A DNA stretch of 64,000 nucleotides from an uncultured Paracoccaceae bacterium (GTDB taxonomy: Bacteria; Pseudomonadota; Alphaproteobacteria; Rhodobacterales; Rhodobacteraceae), in contig CALSOO010000005.1 in NCBI GenBank assembly GCA_943787985.1, forward strand, positions 186,001 through 250,000, read 5' to 3'. A program made the position numbers and the translations under genes. Below the pieces are notes generated by a model. It had not been told where the DNA came from and searched no databases. It saw only the letters and a list, made by a program, of their open reading frames with translations. This document shows, piece by piece, positions 46,380 to 55,330 of the stretch. Every line of letters starts with the position of its first letter. Within the stretch, counting starts at the first letter, position 1.

Positions 46380-46904
46380 CTATCCGGCCTTTGCCAAGGG
46401 TTTTTCAGGAATGAATCCCAACGCTTCAAGTCCTTCGCTACAGGCCGCAAATCTTGATCCTGCGTCAGATTTCGGGTTGTGCAACGTCAGGAACAATTCA
46501 TTTTGTCCCGTCTCCATAGGATGGAGCACCAAACCTTCTTGCACGACAAGAACGCGTTTGTTCCACTCAAGAAGCCGCTTTTTCTCCATCTCGAGGTCTG
46601 CGACCAGAAAAACCCGTTCGCTGTAATAGCGTTTGGGGAAGCGCATCGCCCCCGGCACGCGCAGGGTCATCAGCAAAACATCGTAATCATCGTCCAAATG
46701 CGTCTCGACTGTTTCCAGAACCTTGTCCAGAATTTGGTATTTCTGCGAAAAGGACACCAATATTGGAGGCCAGTCTGCAATCGCCATTGCGCGATACGCC
46801 GCAAAATCATCCGCCGTTTCGAGCTGCAAAGAGTTAAAATCGCCCGATATCACCTCGTTTTCAAACGGGTGTTCGTGCAGAAAAGAACGATACTCAAGGG
46901 TCAT
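46380..46904 (-). CDS. ~174-residue partner protein, copy A (paralogue of 61157-61684)
   Basis: 174 residues, last gene of the biosynthetic operon. Not assignable to a known family by eye. It resembles the product at 61157-61684 in size, order of elements and local patterns (VLETVETHLDDDYDVLLMTLRVPGAMRFPKRYYSERVFLV versus VITHESDLQIDEILINSRMPSVVRVPQDFFGRNVLFL; both end with an EALGF/DALGI helix), and both follow a thiolase-like gene directly. Its start overlaps the stop of the upstream gene by ATGA. A chaperone, lyase or condensation partner of the thiolase-like protein is possible. Confidence 0.8.
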   Translation of the reverse strand: MTLEYRSFLHEHPFENEVISGDFNSLQLETADDFAAYRAMAIADWPPILVSFSQKYQILDKVLETVETHLDDDYDVLLMTLRVPGAMRFPKRYYSERVFLVADLEMEKKRLLEWNKRVLVVQEGLVLHPMETGQNELFLTLHNPKSDAGSRFAACSEGLEALGFIPEKPLAKAG

Positions 46905-47755
46905 GCTGCGACCTCCATCATTGGAACACCAAGGGGCGGCAGAATCTTGAACAGTCCCGTGGGGTTCAGTTTCAATTTCGCGTAAGTCCAATAGCCGTTC
47001 AGCGCGACCGAAGTGGCAAAATACGTTGTGTTCTGCCAGTCATTCCCGCGCGCAACTTCTTCAATCAGTCCAACCCAGGGGTCGGCACCGAAACAATGCC
47101 CCCAGTCATCAACCAAATTTTCAGTGCGTTGTTCTTGGGGCACAATTTTTGCATACATCGCGGCGATGTCTGACGGAAAATAAGGTGGCACCAGCATCAC
47201 ATCCGTCTGTTCCCGCGATACGCGACTCAAATCCAGACAGAATTCCCCAAAGGCGTTCACCGATTTGGCGATATGGCATTCCACTTGGTTTTCTTCGCCC
47301 AGGGTCAGCACAATCGTCGCGAGCCCAAAGCCCGAATTGCCCCAGTTCGGATTGCTTTCCCAATAGCTGATGTTCATCACATTGATGTCCAGAATCGAGA
47401 TTGCGATCATGTCACCAGGGTTCATGTCCTGAAAAGCATAGCGCAGGCAATATCCCCAACTGGCGCATTCATATCCGGTGATCAGATTGTCAAACCCGGG
47501 CAAGTCGGGGCGACTGTCAGCCGCCGCCCCCGCGATGTCGGACCACGCGAGCCACCCGCTCGTGAAAGGCAGATCAAGCATCGTCGACACCACGAAATTG
47601 CGTTTGATCCGACTGCGATCCAACGCCTCTGTGGTGGTTGCGAACTGATCCATCAACAACTCCCCCAGCATTTTTGCCGTTGGTTTGCCGCCCAATTGGG
47701 ACACGGGCGCCCAATGTTCAGTCTTGCGATAGCACGCTGCGGAAAGTTCAAGCAT
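46901..47755 (-). CDS. KAS III-like (thiolase-fold) protein, copy A
   Basis: 284 residues. Homologous to the product at 61681-62535: shared NPNWGNSGFGLATIVLTL / NENWGHSGFGVSTVLVTI, DDWGHCFGADPW / SDWGHCFGSDTW, and MLDLPFTSGWLAWSDIA / IMDMPFVSGYLNWDLIA. The segment ITGYECASWGYCLRYAFQ places a Cys where KAS III enzymes have ACAGFxYAL, and the WGHCFG His could be the catalytic His. Shorter than KAS III (about 320). Start at 47755 overlaps the PLP-fold gene end by eight bases. Likely acyl transfer or condensation on a carrier protein; inference. Confidence 0.78.
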   Translation of the reverse strand: MLELSAACYRKTEHWAPVSQLGGKPTAKMLGELLMDQFATTTEALDRSRIKRNFVVSTMLDLPFTSGWLAWSDIAGAAADSRPDLPGFDNLITGYECASWGYCLRYAFQDMNPGDMIAISILDINVMNISYWESNPNWGNSGFGLATIVLTLGEENQVECHIAKSVNAFGEFCLDLSRVSREQTDVMLVPPYFPSDIAAMYAKIVPQEQRTENLVDDWGHCFGADPWVGLIEEVARGNDWQNTTYFATSVALNGYWTYAKLKLNPTGLFKILPPLGVPMMEVAA

Positions 47756-48860
47756 CACCCAACTCCTTGTCAAAAAACAACATCGCGGGAAGGCGTTTGC
47801 CTTCTAGGGCGACAACGGGATCAAAGCCGCGGAAATAGGCCCCCATGTCATCAAAAGCGATGAAATCACCAACCTCGATGGCTGTGTTTGTGTCTCCCAA
47901 AACGTCCCCGTCCGAACTGGTGGTTCCGACCAACGTTGTGCTGTGCAGGCCCGTTTCGCTGCGCGAAAGATTGCGGGCGTCCCCGAGGCTGAAACTGGCC
48001 TGAAAGTCGCCGCGCACAATACAGTCGCAAACTGCGCGCGCACCTGTTGCAGAGGCTTGAATGTCCAGAACACGGGTGACCAAAACACCGCCACGTCGAA
48101 AGATCGAAACGCCGCCCACATGCTGCATGCATTCCCCTTCAGGGCCACTCACAACCGCAGCACGATAGGCTTGCGTGGGCTGGGACGTGTGCAAAACATC
48201 CGTCCATTCGCCCATGATCAAGCGCAACGCAGGATGGCCTGTCGTTGCAGAAATCTCGGCTGCCAGATTGCGCATGCCTTGCAGGAGCTCCAGCGCGAGA
48301 TCGGCGTCGAAATTGCTGGTGTGCGGCACAGACAAACCATCAATCGTGATGTTGTTTTCTTGTGCAATTGCAATGGCTTGATCGAGCGCCTCACGTAACA
48401 TCCCAACATGTGCACCGTGCATCGAGGACACGACGGAAGGGTGCACGCACAACATGATCGGTTGCACTTTGCGTTGACCGCGCACCTTGGCCAGGGTCGC
48501 CACTTGCGCAGGGCTTTCCACGATCAAGCGGTGCCCGACGCCCAAAACAGCGCGCGTCAGTTGCGGGGTCATTCCCGGCAGTTGAACATAGGCGTGATCG
48601 GTTTCCCAACCGGCCACCATGTTCAATTCCGCCCGCGAAGCCGTGATGGCACCAAAACGCCCCGGTGTTGGCAATCGTGAGAGCATTTCTTGCAAAGGAC
48701 ACGCCGAGACGTCCTGCAAGACTTCCCCGCCCAAAGTGTTACGGACGCGGTCGATGTCCTCGGTGATCGCTTGCAGGTTGAAGTAATATGCGGGGCTCGC
48801 AAGTTCGCGTTGCTCCAGTTTCTGGCCAACCCATGTGCTGGCTTCGACAATCTTGTTCAT
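47748..48860 (-). CDS. Fold-III PLP decarboxylase homologue lacking the PLP lysine
   Basis: 370 residues with the layout of DAP/ornithine decarboxylases: N-terminal barrel and C-terminal beta domain ending GDFIAFDDMGAYFRGFDPVVALEG. The barrel strand that normally reads A-V-K-A-N reads DVSACPLQEML, so the Schiff-base Lys is replaced by Ser, and the C-terminal C-x-SGD motif reads TTSSDGDVLGD without the Cys. It should therefore be inactive as a decarboxylase and may act as a partner of the intact homologue at 63579. Its start overlaps the AMP-ligase stop by ATGA. Confidence 0.85.
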   Translation of the reverse strand: MNKIVEASTWVGQKLEQRELASPAYYFNLQAITEDIDRVRNTLGGEVLQDVSACPLQEMLSRLPTPGRFGAITASRAELNMVAGWETDHAYVQLPGMTPQLTRAVLGVGHRLIVESPAQVATLAKVRGQRKVQPIMLCVHPSVVSSMHGAHVGMLREALDQAIAIAQENNITIDGLSVPHTSNFDADLALELLQGMRNLAAEISATTGHPALRLIMGEWTDVLHTSQPTQAYRAAVVSGPEGECMQHVGGVSIFRRGGVLVTRVLDIQASATGARAVCDCIVRGDFQASFSLGDARNLSRSETGLHSTTLVGTTSSDGDVLGDTNTAIEVGDFIAFDDMGAYFRGFDPVVALEGKRLPAMLFFDKELGDA

Positions 48861-50419
48861 GTCAGGTCCTTCGCTTGAAGCGACAAGGTTTTTTGACAAA
48901 CCTTGCCGTTGGGGGTAGATGGCCAATCGGTGATAAAGGTCACGACGCGTGGCATCAGCGACGTCGGAAGTTGCGTTTTGAGCAGGGCCTTCAGAGCGCG
49001 CACATCCAGATCCGCGCCCCCCTTGGACAGTTCCACAAACATAACAGCGGATTCGTCCCCGCTGGGTTCGGTGCGTCCGACAACAACTGCTGCGCTGATC
49101 TCGTCCAGCGCTTCGGCCGCGCGCTCGAGATCGCTGGGCAAAATGCAATATCCCGCCTGTTTGATCAGCGTTTTCGAGCGCCCTTTGAAGTAGTGCAACC
49201 CTTGGGAGTCGCGTGACATCAAATCTCCCGTGGCGAGCCAGACGTCATCGCGGTATGCCCCCTCGATCAGCCGCGCACTGGCCGTGGACGTGTCGCCCCG
49301 ATACCCTTGCATCACACTGCTGCCGCGCACATAAAGTTCGCCGGTTTCATCAGAAGCGGCCTGGCGCAGAACGCCTTCTTCTTCGACCAGTACTTTCACC
49401 AAAAGCCCCGGCATCGCGGTGCCACAGCTTTCATGCGCATCAGGATAAACCGACCGGTCACAGAACAGAGCGCGTTTGCATTCTGTCAGGCCGTACATCG
49501 GCATCGCGACACTGTTGGGAAAGACCCGCAACAGCAAATCGATCGCCCCTTCAGGCAGGTGCCCGCCTGTATTGGTGATCAACCGAACGCTATCGACCTC
49601 CCGGTTTGTCATTTCCAGAACCCGTCCAATGGCCGTGGCAAGGGCTGGCACCATTGGAACAATCGTTGGACGTTCTTTGACGATCAAAGGTGCCAGTTTG
49701 TTCACCGCACGCACGGATCCTGAAAGGATCAGCTCGCACCCCGTGAAAAGGCTGAGGAAAAGTTGGTACAGCCCGTAGTCAAAGAAAAACGGCGGGATCG
49801 CCATGATCCGGTCACTGCGCTCGAGCTTTTGGTAATGCGCGATGGCGCGCAATGCGGACATCACGTTTGAGTGGGTCAACTCGACCCCTTTGGGCGTGCC
49901 GGAACTGCCTGACGTGAAAATCATCATCGCAACATCTGCGCCCGTGATCCGCAAGGGGCGGCGCAGTTTGATCACAGGCGCGCGCGGTTCCGTATCAAAG
50001 CAGGTCATCGCACCCGCCTCATCCACAAAGGCCCGCGCCAGTGAAACCCGCGCAATCATATCGCGCGTTTCGGTGGGCATGACCGGATCAACGGGGACCA
50101 CAACATTGCCGTGCAACCAAAGCGCAAGAAGGCGCGCGGTGCTGGCTATGGTGTTTTCGGCAGCCACGATGACCACATCACCGGGGGCGATCCCATTGGC
50201 GGACATGTCCTCCCAAGCGGCACTTACATCCGCTTGGGTCAGGGAAACTCCACCTGGCTCGCGGATGGCGTCAAAGCCACCCGCCTGCCAGCTTGCCGCG
50301 ACCACATCGGTCAGGGATTGGGCCCAAATGCGCCCCTCCCCTTGTGGCAACCGTCCCACAATATCGACGGATGCATGTGCAAAGTCTGGTGTGGGTGTGT
50401 CGTTCAGAAAATCTAACAT
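48857..50419 (-). CDS. Adenylate-forming enzyme (AMP-binding acyl/aminoacyl ligase)
   Basis: 520 residues. Motifs: MIFTSGSSGTPKGVELTHSN (P-loop), FFFDYGLYQLFLSLFTG, VAMPMYGLTECKRALF, ELYVRGSSVMQGYRG, WLATGDLMSRD, GRSKTLIKQAGYCILPSDLERA and the C-terminal STPNGKV lysine. The likely task is to activate a carboxylic or amino acid as acyl-AMP and load it on the acyl carrier protein at 53334; vicenistatin-type pathways use such an enzyme for 3-methylaspartate. The specificity residues cannot be read reliably without alignment. Start MLDFLNDTPTPDFAH at 50419, 13 bases before the LolA-like gene end. Confidence 0.92.
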   Translation of the reverse strand: MLDFLNDTPTPDFAHASVDIVGRLPQGEGRIWAQSLTDVVAASWQAGGFDAIREPGGVSLTQADVSAAWEDMSANGIAPGDVVIVAAENTIASTARLLALWLHGNVVVPVDPVMPTETRDMIARVSLARAFVDEAGAMTCFDTEPRAPVIKLRRPLRITGADVAMMIFTSGSSGTPKGVELTHSNVMSALRAIAHYQKLERSDRIMAIPPFFFDYGLYQLFLSLFTGCELILSGSVRAVNKLAPLIVKERPTIVPMVPALATAIGRVLEMTNREVDSVRLITNTGGHLPEGAIDLLLRVFPNSVAMPMYGLTECKRALFCDRSVYPDAHESCGTAMPGLLVKVLVEEEGVLRQAASDETGELYVRGSSVMQGYRGDTSTASARLIEGAYRDDVWLATGDLMSRDSQGLHYFKGRSKTLIKQAGYCILPSDLERAAEALDEISAAVVVGRTEPSGDESAVMFVELSKGGADLDVRALKALLKTQLPTSLMPRVVTFITDWPSTPNGKVCQKTLSLQAKDLT

Positions 50420-50432
50420 AAGGGACCCGCTT

Positions 50433-51182
50433 TCAGAAGTTGAGCGCTTGGCGCATGGCAGCTTTGGTGAACATTGATTGTGGCAAGTTGCGTTTGCGGT
50501 AGTTGCCAAACTGCAAGATGGTGACGTTGGATTTCACGATCGGGTCAATCAAAGCGATCTTGGACACGCGTTCCTGACCACCTGATTTGCGGAAGGAAAC
50601 GTATTCCGCAACTTTCACCAATTTGCCCGAGCGGCTGAAGTGGTAGCTGCGAAACGGCTTGTTCGTGCCGTCCTCGAGCAGAAAATCAACCCGTGCATAG
50701 GTGGCTCCGCTGCCGCGCAAAGTGGCCACGATCCGTTTGTATGACCGCCCTTTGACTGTCTCGTTGCCGTTGTAGGCGTAGGTGTATTTCTCGACGGGAA
50801 TGTTCAGAATGTCCCCGTTCGAGGCTTGCCCCAAGAGGCGGTCATCAGCCGACACACGAATGGTCCGTGACGATGTGGGCAGCACCATCCACATGTTTTT
50901 GCCTTCTGTCAGAATCCGACGGCCCGCAACGGTGGAAGGGGACTGAAATTCAACCAACGTGGCAGACGTGCTGCGGTAGTAAACCGAGGCAACTTGAGCG
51001 CTGCCTTTGGCTTTGTTGTTTTGGAATTCGGTGATCTTGAGGTCAAAGCTGAAAGCCGCCTTGTCAAAGCCACGGTAGAGACCCATCGACATGATATCTT
51101 CTTTGGCGTCAGCCAATGACAGCGTCGGTGTTGCGACAATCATAAGGGCAGCGAAAAGGGAGCGAATGGTTTTCTTAAACAT
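50433..51182 (-). CDS. LolA-like outer-membrane lipoprotein-sorting family protein
   Basis: 249-residue periplasmic protein: signal peptide TIRSLFAALMIVATPTLSLA, then a LolA/LolB-like beta fold (AQVASVYYRSTSATLVEFQSP, KNMWMVLPTSSRTIRVSADDRLLGQASNGDIL, YTYAYNGNETVKGRSYKRIVATLRGS). Proteins of this group commonly pair with FtsX/MacB permeases or RND exporters in clusters that place lipid-like products in the outer membrane. Overlaps the permease gene by eight bases with GGAGG as ribosome site. Confidence 0.88.
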   Translation of the reverse strand: MFKKTIRSLFAALMIVATPTLSLADAKEDIMSMGLYRGFDKAAFSFDLKITEFQNNKAKGSAQVASVYYRSTSATLVEFQSPSTVAGRRILTEGKNMWMVLPTSSRTIRVSADDRLLGQASNGDILNIPVEKYTYAYNGNETVKGRSYKRIVATLRGSGATYARVDFLLEDGTNKPFRSYHFSRSGKLVKVAEYVSFRKSGGQERVSKIALIDPIVKSNVTILQFGNYRKRNLPQSMFTKAAMRQALNF

Positions 51183-52395
51183 GGCGAAGTGCCTCCGTGA
51201 TGGGTGTGTTTGCGGCTTTGGCCGCTGGGGAAAGGCTCGCGAAAAGGGCCACGAGCATTGCGAGACAACCGACAATCGAAAGGTTGGCAGGTGTCAGGAT
51301 GAACCGCAGGGGATAGTCAACGGATGAGCCAGGCGGTGTCGGCATGGTCAGGCCCGCGTTGTTCAGGAGTTGGGCCAGAACCAGCACCAACCCGATACCA
51401 AGGATCGTACCCACCAGCCCCAACAAGACGCCTTCGAGCGTGAAGCGGCGGGTGATTTCGTATTTCTGGTCGCCAATGGCACGGATCATTCCGATTTCAT
51501 GGGTCCGTTCGACGACGCAGATGGCGATGGTGTTGCCAATGGCAAGCGCCACAAAGATCAGGATCGCAGCTTTGATCCCCAAGAAGATCGTTGAGAAAAG
51601 GTCGACCACCTCGCCGTAATACGGCTCTAAATCACGCCATTCGCGGATTGTGGCCCCGTCTGGCAAGGCTGCGCGCACATCAGTTGCAAAACCGTCTACC
51701 TTCTCGATGTCGTCAAACATCATCACAATTCGTGTGATGGTGTCCGTGAACAAAAACTGCTGTCCGGTCTCAAGGGTGACGTACATCAGGCGGGCATCAG
51801 CGGCGCGGTTGCCCGTGCTGAAGATCCCGATGATTTCCAGATCCAAGGCGTTGAGGGTCCCGTCGATGGTGTTGCCAAGCAGGGTCAATTCATCGCCAAC
51901 CCCAAGGCCCAGAGCCTCTGAAAGCCCCTCACCGATGATGATCTGGCGCGTGTCATCCGAGAACAATTCGCGCCCTTCGATGACCCGCAAACCGGAACTG
52001 ATCACCGCTTCTTGATCCGGTTGAATGCCGATCACGGTGCCCACTTGGCTGACATCGCCATTTGTGGCCATCGCCGACGTTTCGACCCGTTGGGACACCG
52101 CTATGACCGCCGGATTAGCTTCGAGCGTGGCCATGGTGCTGTCGATCTGGGCCCGATCCAGGGTGACGTTGACCGATTGCAGATTGCCACGCTCTTCTAG
52201 ATCAGCCGCAAAAATCTGGGCGTGGCCAAGTCCTGACTGGATCAGCCCGTCCCGCATGCCCTGGAACATTGACGTGGCATAGCCATCAATCAATGCAACG
52301 ACAACCACCCCGAAAATGATGTTTGCGATCACAAACATGGCGCGGCGGGGGCTTTCCAATAGGCCGCGCCAAACGATGATAAAGTCCTGTTTCAT
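51175..52395 (-). CDS. FtsX/LolE-type ABC transporter permease
   Basis: 406 residues. N-terminal membrane span (MFVIANIIFGVVVVALIDGYA), a periplasmic MacB-like core domain, then three spans in the C-terminal FtsX domain (FLGIKAAILIFVALAIGNTIAICVVERTHEIGMIRAIG; LLGLVGTILGIGLVLVLAQLL; IVGCLAMLVALFASLSPAAKAA). ERTHEIGMIRAIG is the usual coupling motif. No dedicated ATPase follows; the ATPase at 54374 may serve it. Start overlaps the alpha/beta hydrolase stop by ATGA. Confidence 0.9.
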   Translation of the reverse strand: MKQDFIIVWRGLLESPRRAMFVIANIIFGVVVVALIDGYATSMFQGMRDGLIQSGLGHAQIFAADLEERGNLQSVNVTLDRAQIDSTMATLEANPAVIAVSQRVETSAMATNGDVSQVGTVIGIQPDQEAVISSGLRVIEGRELFSDDTRQIIIGEGLSEALGLGVGDELTLLGNTIDGTLNALDLEIIGIFSTGNRAADARLMYVTLETGQQFLFTDTITRIVMMFDDIEKVDGFATDVRAALPDGATIREWRDLEPYYGEVVDLFSTIFLGIKAAILIFVALAIGNTIAICVVERTHEIGMIRAIGDQKYEITRRFTLEGVLLGLVGTILGIGLVLVLAQLLNNAGLTMPTPPGSSVDYPLRFILTPANLSIVGCLAMLVALFASLSPAAKAANTPITEALRHV

Positions 52396-53294
52396 GCTGC
52401 TACCTCTGCTGGCAAAAGGGCCTCAGCAACCTGAGCGCCTGCATAAAAAAGGCAGCTCAGGTGGGCGTGGGGCGTGGTTGAAAATTCGATGACCGGATTG
52501 TTCGCATCCGCGATCAGTTGGCGCAGACCCTCGACGGGGAACAGTTCGTCCCCTTCGGCGGCCAGAACCAGAGTTGGCAGGGTCAACGCTGCCAATTGGC
52601 GCTCAATCTCACGCGGGCTCAAAGCCGCAGACATTTCTGCGGTGTAGCCCGACACAAGGTTGCACCATTTCGCCGCCTCAGCGGGAAAATTGAAATTCAC
52701 GACGCATGGTTCAGGGCAGTCATCATCTGCCCCTTGCACCACCATACGACGGGAAAACTCAGGCAAGTTGAATTCGTCCAGATCCTGACCACTTTGCGCC
52801 AGCAACCGCGATGTAGAGGCAAAGTAAGGCGCAATCGCAATGTAGCTTTTGACCCGATCAGACAGCGGCGTTTTGCCTTCGGTGATCCGGTTGAGACACT
52901 GGATAGCCCCCGCCGAATGGCCCATCAGGGTGATGTCAGCCTCAGGCCAAAGGGCCTCGACCTCAGTGATCCAGCTGTCGATATCGCCCCAGACCTGGGT
53001 GCGACCCGGTGCATAGCCGCGAGGCCCTTTGGACATGCCATGCCCCCGCACATCAGGCACCACAACAGTGGCACCACAGTGGGCGTGGATGTCGCGTGCC
53101 AGATCAAGGTACCCGACGTTCATGTTCGCGCCGGCACCATGATAAAGAATCACGACTTGGGTGGAGGGGCGAAAGGGTTTTGGCTCAAAGAGCCCCGCAA
53201 ACAGTGTGACACCATCCGTGGCCGTCAGCCGAATGCGCCGTTGCGGCAGGCACCGCCCCCGGTGCATCGCTTCTTGGACATAACTTTCAAACAT
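52392..53294 (-). CDS. Alpha/beta hydrolase
   Basis: 300 residues. HG oxyanion motif LYHGAGANMN, nucleophile Ser in LMGHSAGAIQCL, acid in LAAEGDELFPVEGL and His in TTPHAHLSCLF. VVPDVRGHGMSKGPRG is typical of serine aminopeptidase/monoacylglycerol-lipase-like proteins. No signal peptide. In the cluster it could release the product from the carrier protein, remove a protecting aminoacyl group or hydrolyse an ester; none is proven. Confidence 0.88.
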   Translation of the reverse strand: MFESYVQEAMHRGRCLPQRRIRLTATDGVTLFAGLFEPKPFRPSTQVVILYHGAGANMNVGYLDLARDIHAHCGATVVVPDVRGHGMSKGPRGYAPGRTQVWGDIDSWITEVEALWPEADITLMGHSAGAIQCLNRITEGKTPLSDRVKSYIAIAPYFASTSRLLAQSGQDLDEFNLPEFSRRMVVQGADDDCPEPCVVNFNFPAEAAKWCNLVSGYTAEMSAALSPREIERQLAALTLPTLVLAAEGDELFPVEGLRQLIADANNPVIEFSTTPHAHLSCLFYAGAQVAEALLPAEVAA

Positions 53295-53333
53295 TATAAT
53301 TTCCTTGGATGGTGTTGGAATTGGGACAACGGA

Positions 53334-53570
53334 TTACGCAGGCACGGACAGGCTGTGCATCTGCTCATCAAGCTCACGCAGGGTGGTGTGCTCGTTGATA
53401 TCGATGTCCTCGTAATTGGTAACATGGGTGTAGATTTGCTGGCAGATGATCACCATTTCCACGATGTTCATGCTGTCGACACCCAACATCGCCAAGGGCG
53501 CGTCTACATCCAGATCCGTCTTGCCCAACAGTTTTTCCATTTGGGCTTGGAAGTCCGGTAACGTATTCAT
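53334..53570 (-). CDS. Acyl carrier protein
   Basis: 78-residue four-helix carrier protein. Phosphopantetheine site is Ser in LAMLGVDSMNIVEMV; the following helix IICQQIYTHVTNYEDIDI and the end EHTTLRELDEQM complete the fold. Stands alone, not the fatty-acid AcpP. Probably carries the acyl or aminoacyl intermediate of the cluster and is charged by the ligase at 48857; the phosphopantetheinyl transferase at 42233 could prime it. Short gaps (39 and 28 bases) on both sides. Confidence 0.93.
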   Translation of the reverse strand: MNTLPDFQAQMEKLLGKTDLDVDAPLAMLGVDSMNIVEMVIICQQIYTHVTNYEDIDINEHTTLRELDEQMHSLSVPA

Positions 53571-53598
53571 TTCACTATCCTTTTCAAAATTTTCAGGT

Positions 53599-54381
53599 TT
53601 ACGCCGACCACTTGGCCCGACGTCCGGCCCAGATGACCAGCACAGCGCCAACCGCGATCATTCCACCCATTGCGGGCAACGCGTCGATCAGTCCGGCTTG
53701 ACCGGCAAACAATCCGCGCACTTCGTTCACGAACAGGTAAAACGGACCGTGAGAGATGATCGAAAACAGCGGCTCAGGGAACAACGCTGCCGGCAAAAAC
53801 AGGTCCGACATGAAGATCACCGGAATGTTGATGATGTTGGCGATTGCCTGAGCTGTTGCCGATTTGGAGATGAAAGTCGTCAACATCAGGCTCACCCCGA
53901 TCAAGACAAACGCTCCCGACATCAGATACGCGATCACCACTGCCAACTGGCCGGTGCTGACTGCTGTGACGTCTGACGCCAGCAAAATAAATGCTGCAAA
54001 GAAGACCGTCAGGAACACTGCGAGGATCAGCATGCGTGATGCCACGAACCCCGTATAGAACTGGCGTTTCTCGAATGGCATAAACGCCAGATTGCGCAGG
54101 TTTTGTTGCGCCCGCATATCAACGAGGACCGCTGCAAACCCGAACAGCGCGGTGGACAGGATCGTCATGACCGCAAGGCCCGTGATCAGGTAGTCCGTAT
54201 AGCTCAACCCCATACCAGACGGGCTTTCGCCCCCCCCGAAGATCGTATTCAAAATGAAGAACAAGGCGATCGGATAGACAAAGGTCCAGAACACGGCGGC
54301 AGGTGCGCTGAGGTAGCTGAACGTTTCCATCTTGAGAAAACGCAACGGGATGGCGCCGGGGCGCAGAGTGGCTTCAGTCAT
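53599..54381 (-). CDS. ABC-2 type transporter permease
   Basis: 260 residues with six hydrophobic spans and the ABC-2 layout (FWTFVYPIALFFILNTIFGGG; DYLITGLAVMTILSTALFGFA; MSGAFVLIGVSLMLTTFISKSATAQAIANIINIPVIFMSDLFLP). The last motif, IxNIxxxPxxFMSDLFLPxxxFP, is the signature of the family. Start overlaps the ATPase stop by eight bases, so the two make one exporter. Likely exports a hydrophobic or lipid-like product. Confidence 0.92.
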   Translation of the reverse strand: MTEATLRPGAIPLRFLKMETFSYLSAPAAVFWTFVYPIALFFILNTIFGGGESPSGMGLSYTDYLITGLAVMTILSTALFGFAAVLVDMRAQQNLRNLAFMPFEKRQFYTGFVASRMLILAVFLTVFFAAFILLASDVTAVSTGQLAVVIAYLMSGAFVLIGVSLMLTTFISKSATAQAIANIINIPVIFMSDLFLPAALFPEPLFSIISHGPFYLFVNEVRGLFAGQAGLIDALPAMGGMIAVGAVLVIWAGRRAKWSA

Positions 54382-55330
54382 TTTTCAGATCCTCCAGAAT
54401 ATCGGCGGCACAGGTGTTCCAAGTGGAAAACCGGTTCAGCGTGTGGTCTTGCGCCAAGGTCAGCGCGATTTTTGGCAGGTTTGCGTCACCAAAGACCCGC
54501 AGCCGCCCTTTGCTTGTTTTGTGGGTCACCGACTTGGGCAGAGCAGCCGCGATGGCGGCCAATGTCTCGGACGGCGCTTCAAACAAGGCCGCTTTGGTCC
54601 CGTAGGAACGGGCCAGCACATCATCGAGTGCGGCGTGTGTTTCGACCCGCCCATGTGCAAGGATCAAAATTTGGTCGCATGTCTCAACCAAGTTGGCTGT
54701 GTGGCTGATGTAGAGCGCCGTGAAGTCAGGGTTTTCCCGTGCCAACCCGTTCAGCAAGTCCACAAAGGCTTCTTCATAAACCGGATCAAGGTTTGAAGTC
54801 GGCTCGTCGAAAATCGCAAACTGCGGCTTGTGCCCCAGCGCCAAGGCCAGTTGCACCCGCTGCTTTTGCCCCGAAGACAGATCACCAAAGCGCCGTTTGG
54901 CGATCTCTGGTATGCCCATCAATTCCAGAACGGCTGGATCAACAAAAGGACGCGCCGCGGCATTCACCGCAAACAGATCGCGAACGCGGTACACGGGGTT
55001 GAATCCGGTTTCTTGCAATTGAACCCCAAGGTTCTGACGCCCTTGCACTCCGAAAAGGTCAGCCGCGTCGCCTTGCAAAGCGATGCTGCCTGCATCTGCG
55101 GTCAGATCACCCAGCAACAGTTTCAACAATGTCGTCTTGCCAGACCCGTTGCCGCCGACAATCGCGGTTTTGACACCCGCGCGCAGATCAAGTTTGGGGA
55201 TAACAAGATCAAAGTCGGCACCAGCGCGGTAGCTGAGGTCTTCGACTTTGATCCAGGTCTGTCCCGTGGCAGGCATAACAGGCTCTAAACCTGCAAGATC
55301 TTTGTATGGGTCAGTGATAGCAGTGTTCAT
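54374..55330 (-). CDS. ABC transporter ATP-binding protein
   Basis: 318 residues. Walker A AIVGGNGSGKTTLLKLLLGDL (about residue 61), Q-loop QETGFNP, signature DLSSGQKQRVQLALALG, Walker B FAIFDEPTSNLDP and switch His in LYISHTANLVETCD, followed by a C-terminal extension of about 80 residues. Coupled to the ABC-2 permease downstream and overlapping the glutamate mutase E stop by ATGA. Confidence 0.95.
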   Translation of the reverse strand: MNTAITDPYKDLAGLEPVMPATGQTWIKVEDLSYRAGADFDLVIPKLDLRAGVKTAIVGGNGSGKTTLLKLLLGDLTADAGSIALQGDAADLFGVQGRQNLGVQLQETGFNPVYRVRDLFAVNAAARPFVDPAVLELMGIPEIAKRRFGDLSSGQKQRVQLALALGHKPQFAIFDEPTSNLDPVYEEAFVDLLNGLARENPDFTALYISHTANLVETCDQILILAHGRVETHAALDDVLARSYGTKAALFEAPSETLAAIAAALPKSVTHKTSKGRLRVFGDANLPKIALTLAQDHTLNRFSTWNTCAADILEDLKND

